Source: Cellulosilyticum lentocellum DSM 5427 (GTDB taxonomy: Bacteria > Bacillota > Clostridia > Lachnospirales > Cellulosilyticaceae). Taken from it: 64,000 nucleotides of DNA. Below the pieces are notes generated by a model. That model worked only from the letters and a program-made list of their open reading frames with translations, was not told the DNA's origin and ran no database searches. Where the stretch lies: assembly GCF_000178835.2 (NCBI RefSeq), contig NC_015275.1, forward strand, positions 2,687,001 to 2,751,000, in the 5' to 3' direction. Both the position numbers and the translations under genes were made by a program. Positions 63,065 through 64,000 of the stretch are shown piece by piece. Within the stretch, counting starts at the first letter, position 1, and each line of letters begins with the position of its first letter.

Positions 63065-63685
63065 ATGTTAATTAAGAATATCATGATTCCTGTAAGTGAT
63101 TTAACCACTTTGAGGATGACACATACCGCTAAAGAAGCACTAGAAGTCATTGATTCAAAAGCCCTTCTTTCTTTACCTGTGGTGGATGGTAAACAGTTTG
63201 TAGGTATTATTTCTAAACGTTATATCCTAGAAGAATATTTTAATAGTGAAGAAGATAAGGCCACTTTTTTAAAACGTCCTATATCTGATTTTATGAAAAC
63301 TAAAATTCAATGCTTATCCTCTGAAGATTTAGTAGAAGAACCTATTAAACTTCTTTGCAATCGCAATATTCAATTCATCCCCGTTGTAGATGAAGCTGGT
63401 CATTTTGCCGGTATTGTGACACATAAAGCTGTTTTTGCTACTTTTAAAAATGCTTTGGGTATAGGTTATACCAGATTAGCTATTACCACCCCTGATGTTA
63501 AAGGCCGTTTAGCCAAGCTTACCGAACTTATTGCTAGAGAAAAAGGGAATATCATCAGTATTGTTCAACTCGATCCTGAAGTCATGCATTTAAAAGAACT
63601 TATTATTCGAGTTGAAGCTGAAAATGTGCAAAAACTAGTTAAAGTGTTAAATGAAAATGGATTTACAGTAAGACGTGTTGACTAA
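63065..63685 (+). CDS. CBS-pair and ACT domain regulatory protein (AcuB-like)
   Basis: 206 residues from the ATG at 63065 (AGAGGTGA upstream; the GTG at 63056 is inside that site). Two CBS motifs (about 4-60 and 75-130: SLPVVDGKQFVGIISKRYI and IQFIPVVDEAGHFAGIVTHK) are followed by an ACT-type beta-alpha-beta domain (LAITTPDVKGRLAKLTELI ... GFTVRRVD). CBS pairs bind adenine nucleotides and ACT domains bind amino acids; AcuB of Bacillus has this architecture. The partner protein is unknown. Divergent from the U32 operon. Confidence 0.85.
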   Translation: MLIKNIMIPVSDLTTLRMTHTAKEALEVIDSKALLSLPVVDGKQFVGIISKRYILEEYFNSEEDKATFLKRPISDFMKTKIQCLSSEDLVEEPIKLLCNRNIQFIPVVDEAGHFAGIVTHKAVFATFKNALGIGYTRLAITTPDVKGRLAKLTELIAREKGNIISIVQLDPEVMHLKELIIRVEAENVQKLVKVLNENGFTVRRVD

Positions 63686-63696
63686 TGCATTATCCA

Positions 63697-63754
63697 ATCA
63701 AAAGAGTTCCCCATCAGGATTTTACTTTGTCCTTATTGAGGGAGCTCTTTTGAT
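63697..63754 (+). terminator. Terminator of the CBS-ACT gene
   Basis: Outer arms ATCAAAAGAG/CTCTTTTGAT with further internal pairing (TCCC..GGGA, AGGA..TCCT) and T-rich flank; converging with the peptidase gene beyond. Confidence 0.75.
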
Positions 63755-63782
63755 TATTTCATATTCATTTCCACAAAAACAT

Positions 63783-64000
63783 CTATTTTGAGTTAATCAT
63801 AAAATCGGCGGCTACTTTTAAACCGTAAGCTGGTTCAGCCATTAAAACGGCTCTATTAATAGCTTTCGCCATTACTTTGGCTGCTAATGTGCCTACTACA
63901 TTTATATCTGCGGCTACTTCACCTACTGACATTGCATAAACACTATCACCATCGGCTGTAGTATGCACTGGACAAATGGTTTTTGCTAATCCATTTTGAG
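63783..64000 (-). CDS. P1-family (DmpA/S58) peptidase, C-terminal part only
   Basis: Last 72 codons of a gene that enters from the right edge; the frame is open across the boundary. The visible sequence NGLAKTICPVHTTADGDSVYAMSVG and the later DINVVGTLAAKVMAKAINRAV match the C-terminal block of P1-family (S58) peptidases such as L-aminopeptidase/D-esterase DmpA, which cleave themselves and act as N-terminal nucleophile hydrolases. The nucleophile region is outside the window. Confidence 0.85.
   Translation of the reverse strand, partial: QNGLAKTICPVHTTADGDSVYAMSVGEVAADINVVGTLAAKVMAKAINRAVLMAEPAYGLKVAADFMINSK

Overview
The window is low-GC DNA with short Shine-Dalgarno-led operons, closely packed genes and U-tract hairpin terminators. 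It carries a Bacillus/Clostridium-type fla operon, a SpoIIM-like protein, a two-domain 1,406-residue acyl-CoA dehydratase activase, a complete his operon with hisZ, a LexA-type SOS box on recA and ARG/PurR-like boxes. Together these suggest a motile, probably spore-forming, strictly anaerobic clostridium (Lachnospirales type, perhaps near Cellulosilyticum). The genus is an inference; no rRNA is present.

Layout. 1-6.5 kb (minus): flgB-flgC-fliE-fliF-fliG-fliH-fliI-fliJ and the start of a YlxF/MotE-like gene, i.e. rod, MS-ring, rotor and export ATPase. 6.6-14.4 kb: spoIIM-like, purB with a PurR-like operator, rny (apparent AUA start), recA with a LexA box, a frameshifted cinA, a small YHS-like membrane protein and a YesL-family protein. 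14.6-17.5 kb (plus): argG-argH behind an ARG box. 17.5-31.5 kb: a degenerate ISL3-transposase-derived protein, a membrane-anchored orphan, glgB with a Lys-rich tail, a large orphan helical protein, a Ca2+-type P-ATPase, the dehydratase activase and an L-asparaginase.

31.6-41.3 kb (minus): his operon in the order hisZ-hisG-hisD-hisC-(GNAT/membrane fusion)-hisB-hisH-hisA-[727-bp gap]-hisF-hisIE. The gap contains what looks like a large, well-structured non-coding RNA on the opposite strand, with its own terminator; it is the most striking non-protein signal here. 41.3-45.3 kb: a kinase, vWA, PP2C and Sel1-repeat cassette (TerY-P-type signalling triad). 45.5-53.5 kb: msrAB, a secreted stalk-domain protein, a MATE pump, tRNA-Ala(GGC), a GH113-like glycosidase divergent from an AraC regulator, and an HD-GYP phosphodiesterase.

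53.6-62.8 kb (minus): one co-directional run of U32 protein, class III aminotransferase, UbiD, UbiA, UbiX and an NMT1-type ABC importer (binding lipoprotein, ATPase, permease). This resembles an anaerobic pathway that prenylates and decarboxylates an aromatic acid, with a dedicated uptake system, and is the best candidate for an uncharacterised metabolic system. The window closes with a CBS-ACT protein (plus) and the 3' end of a P1-family peptidase gene (minus).
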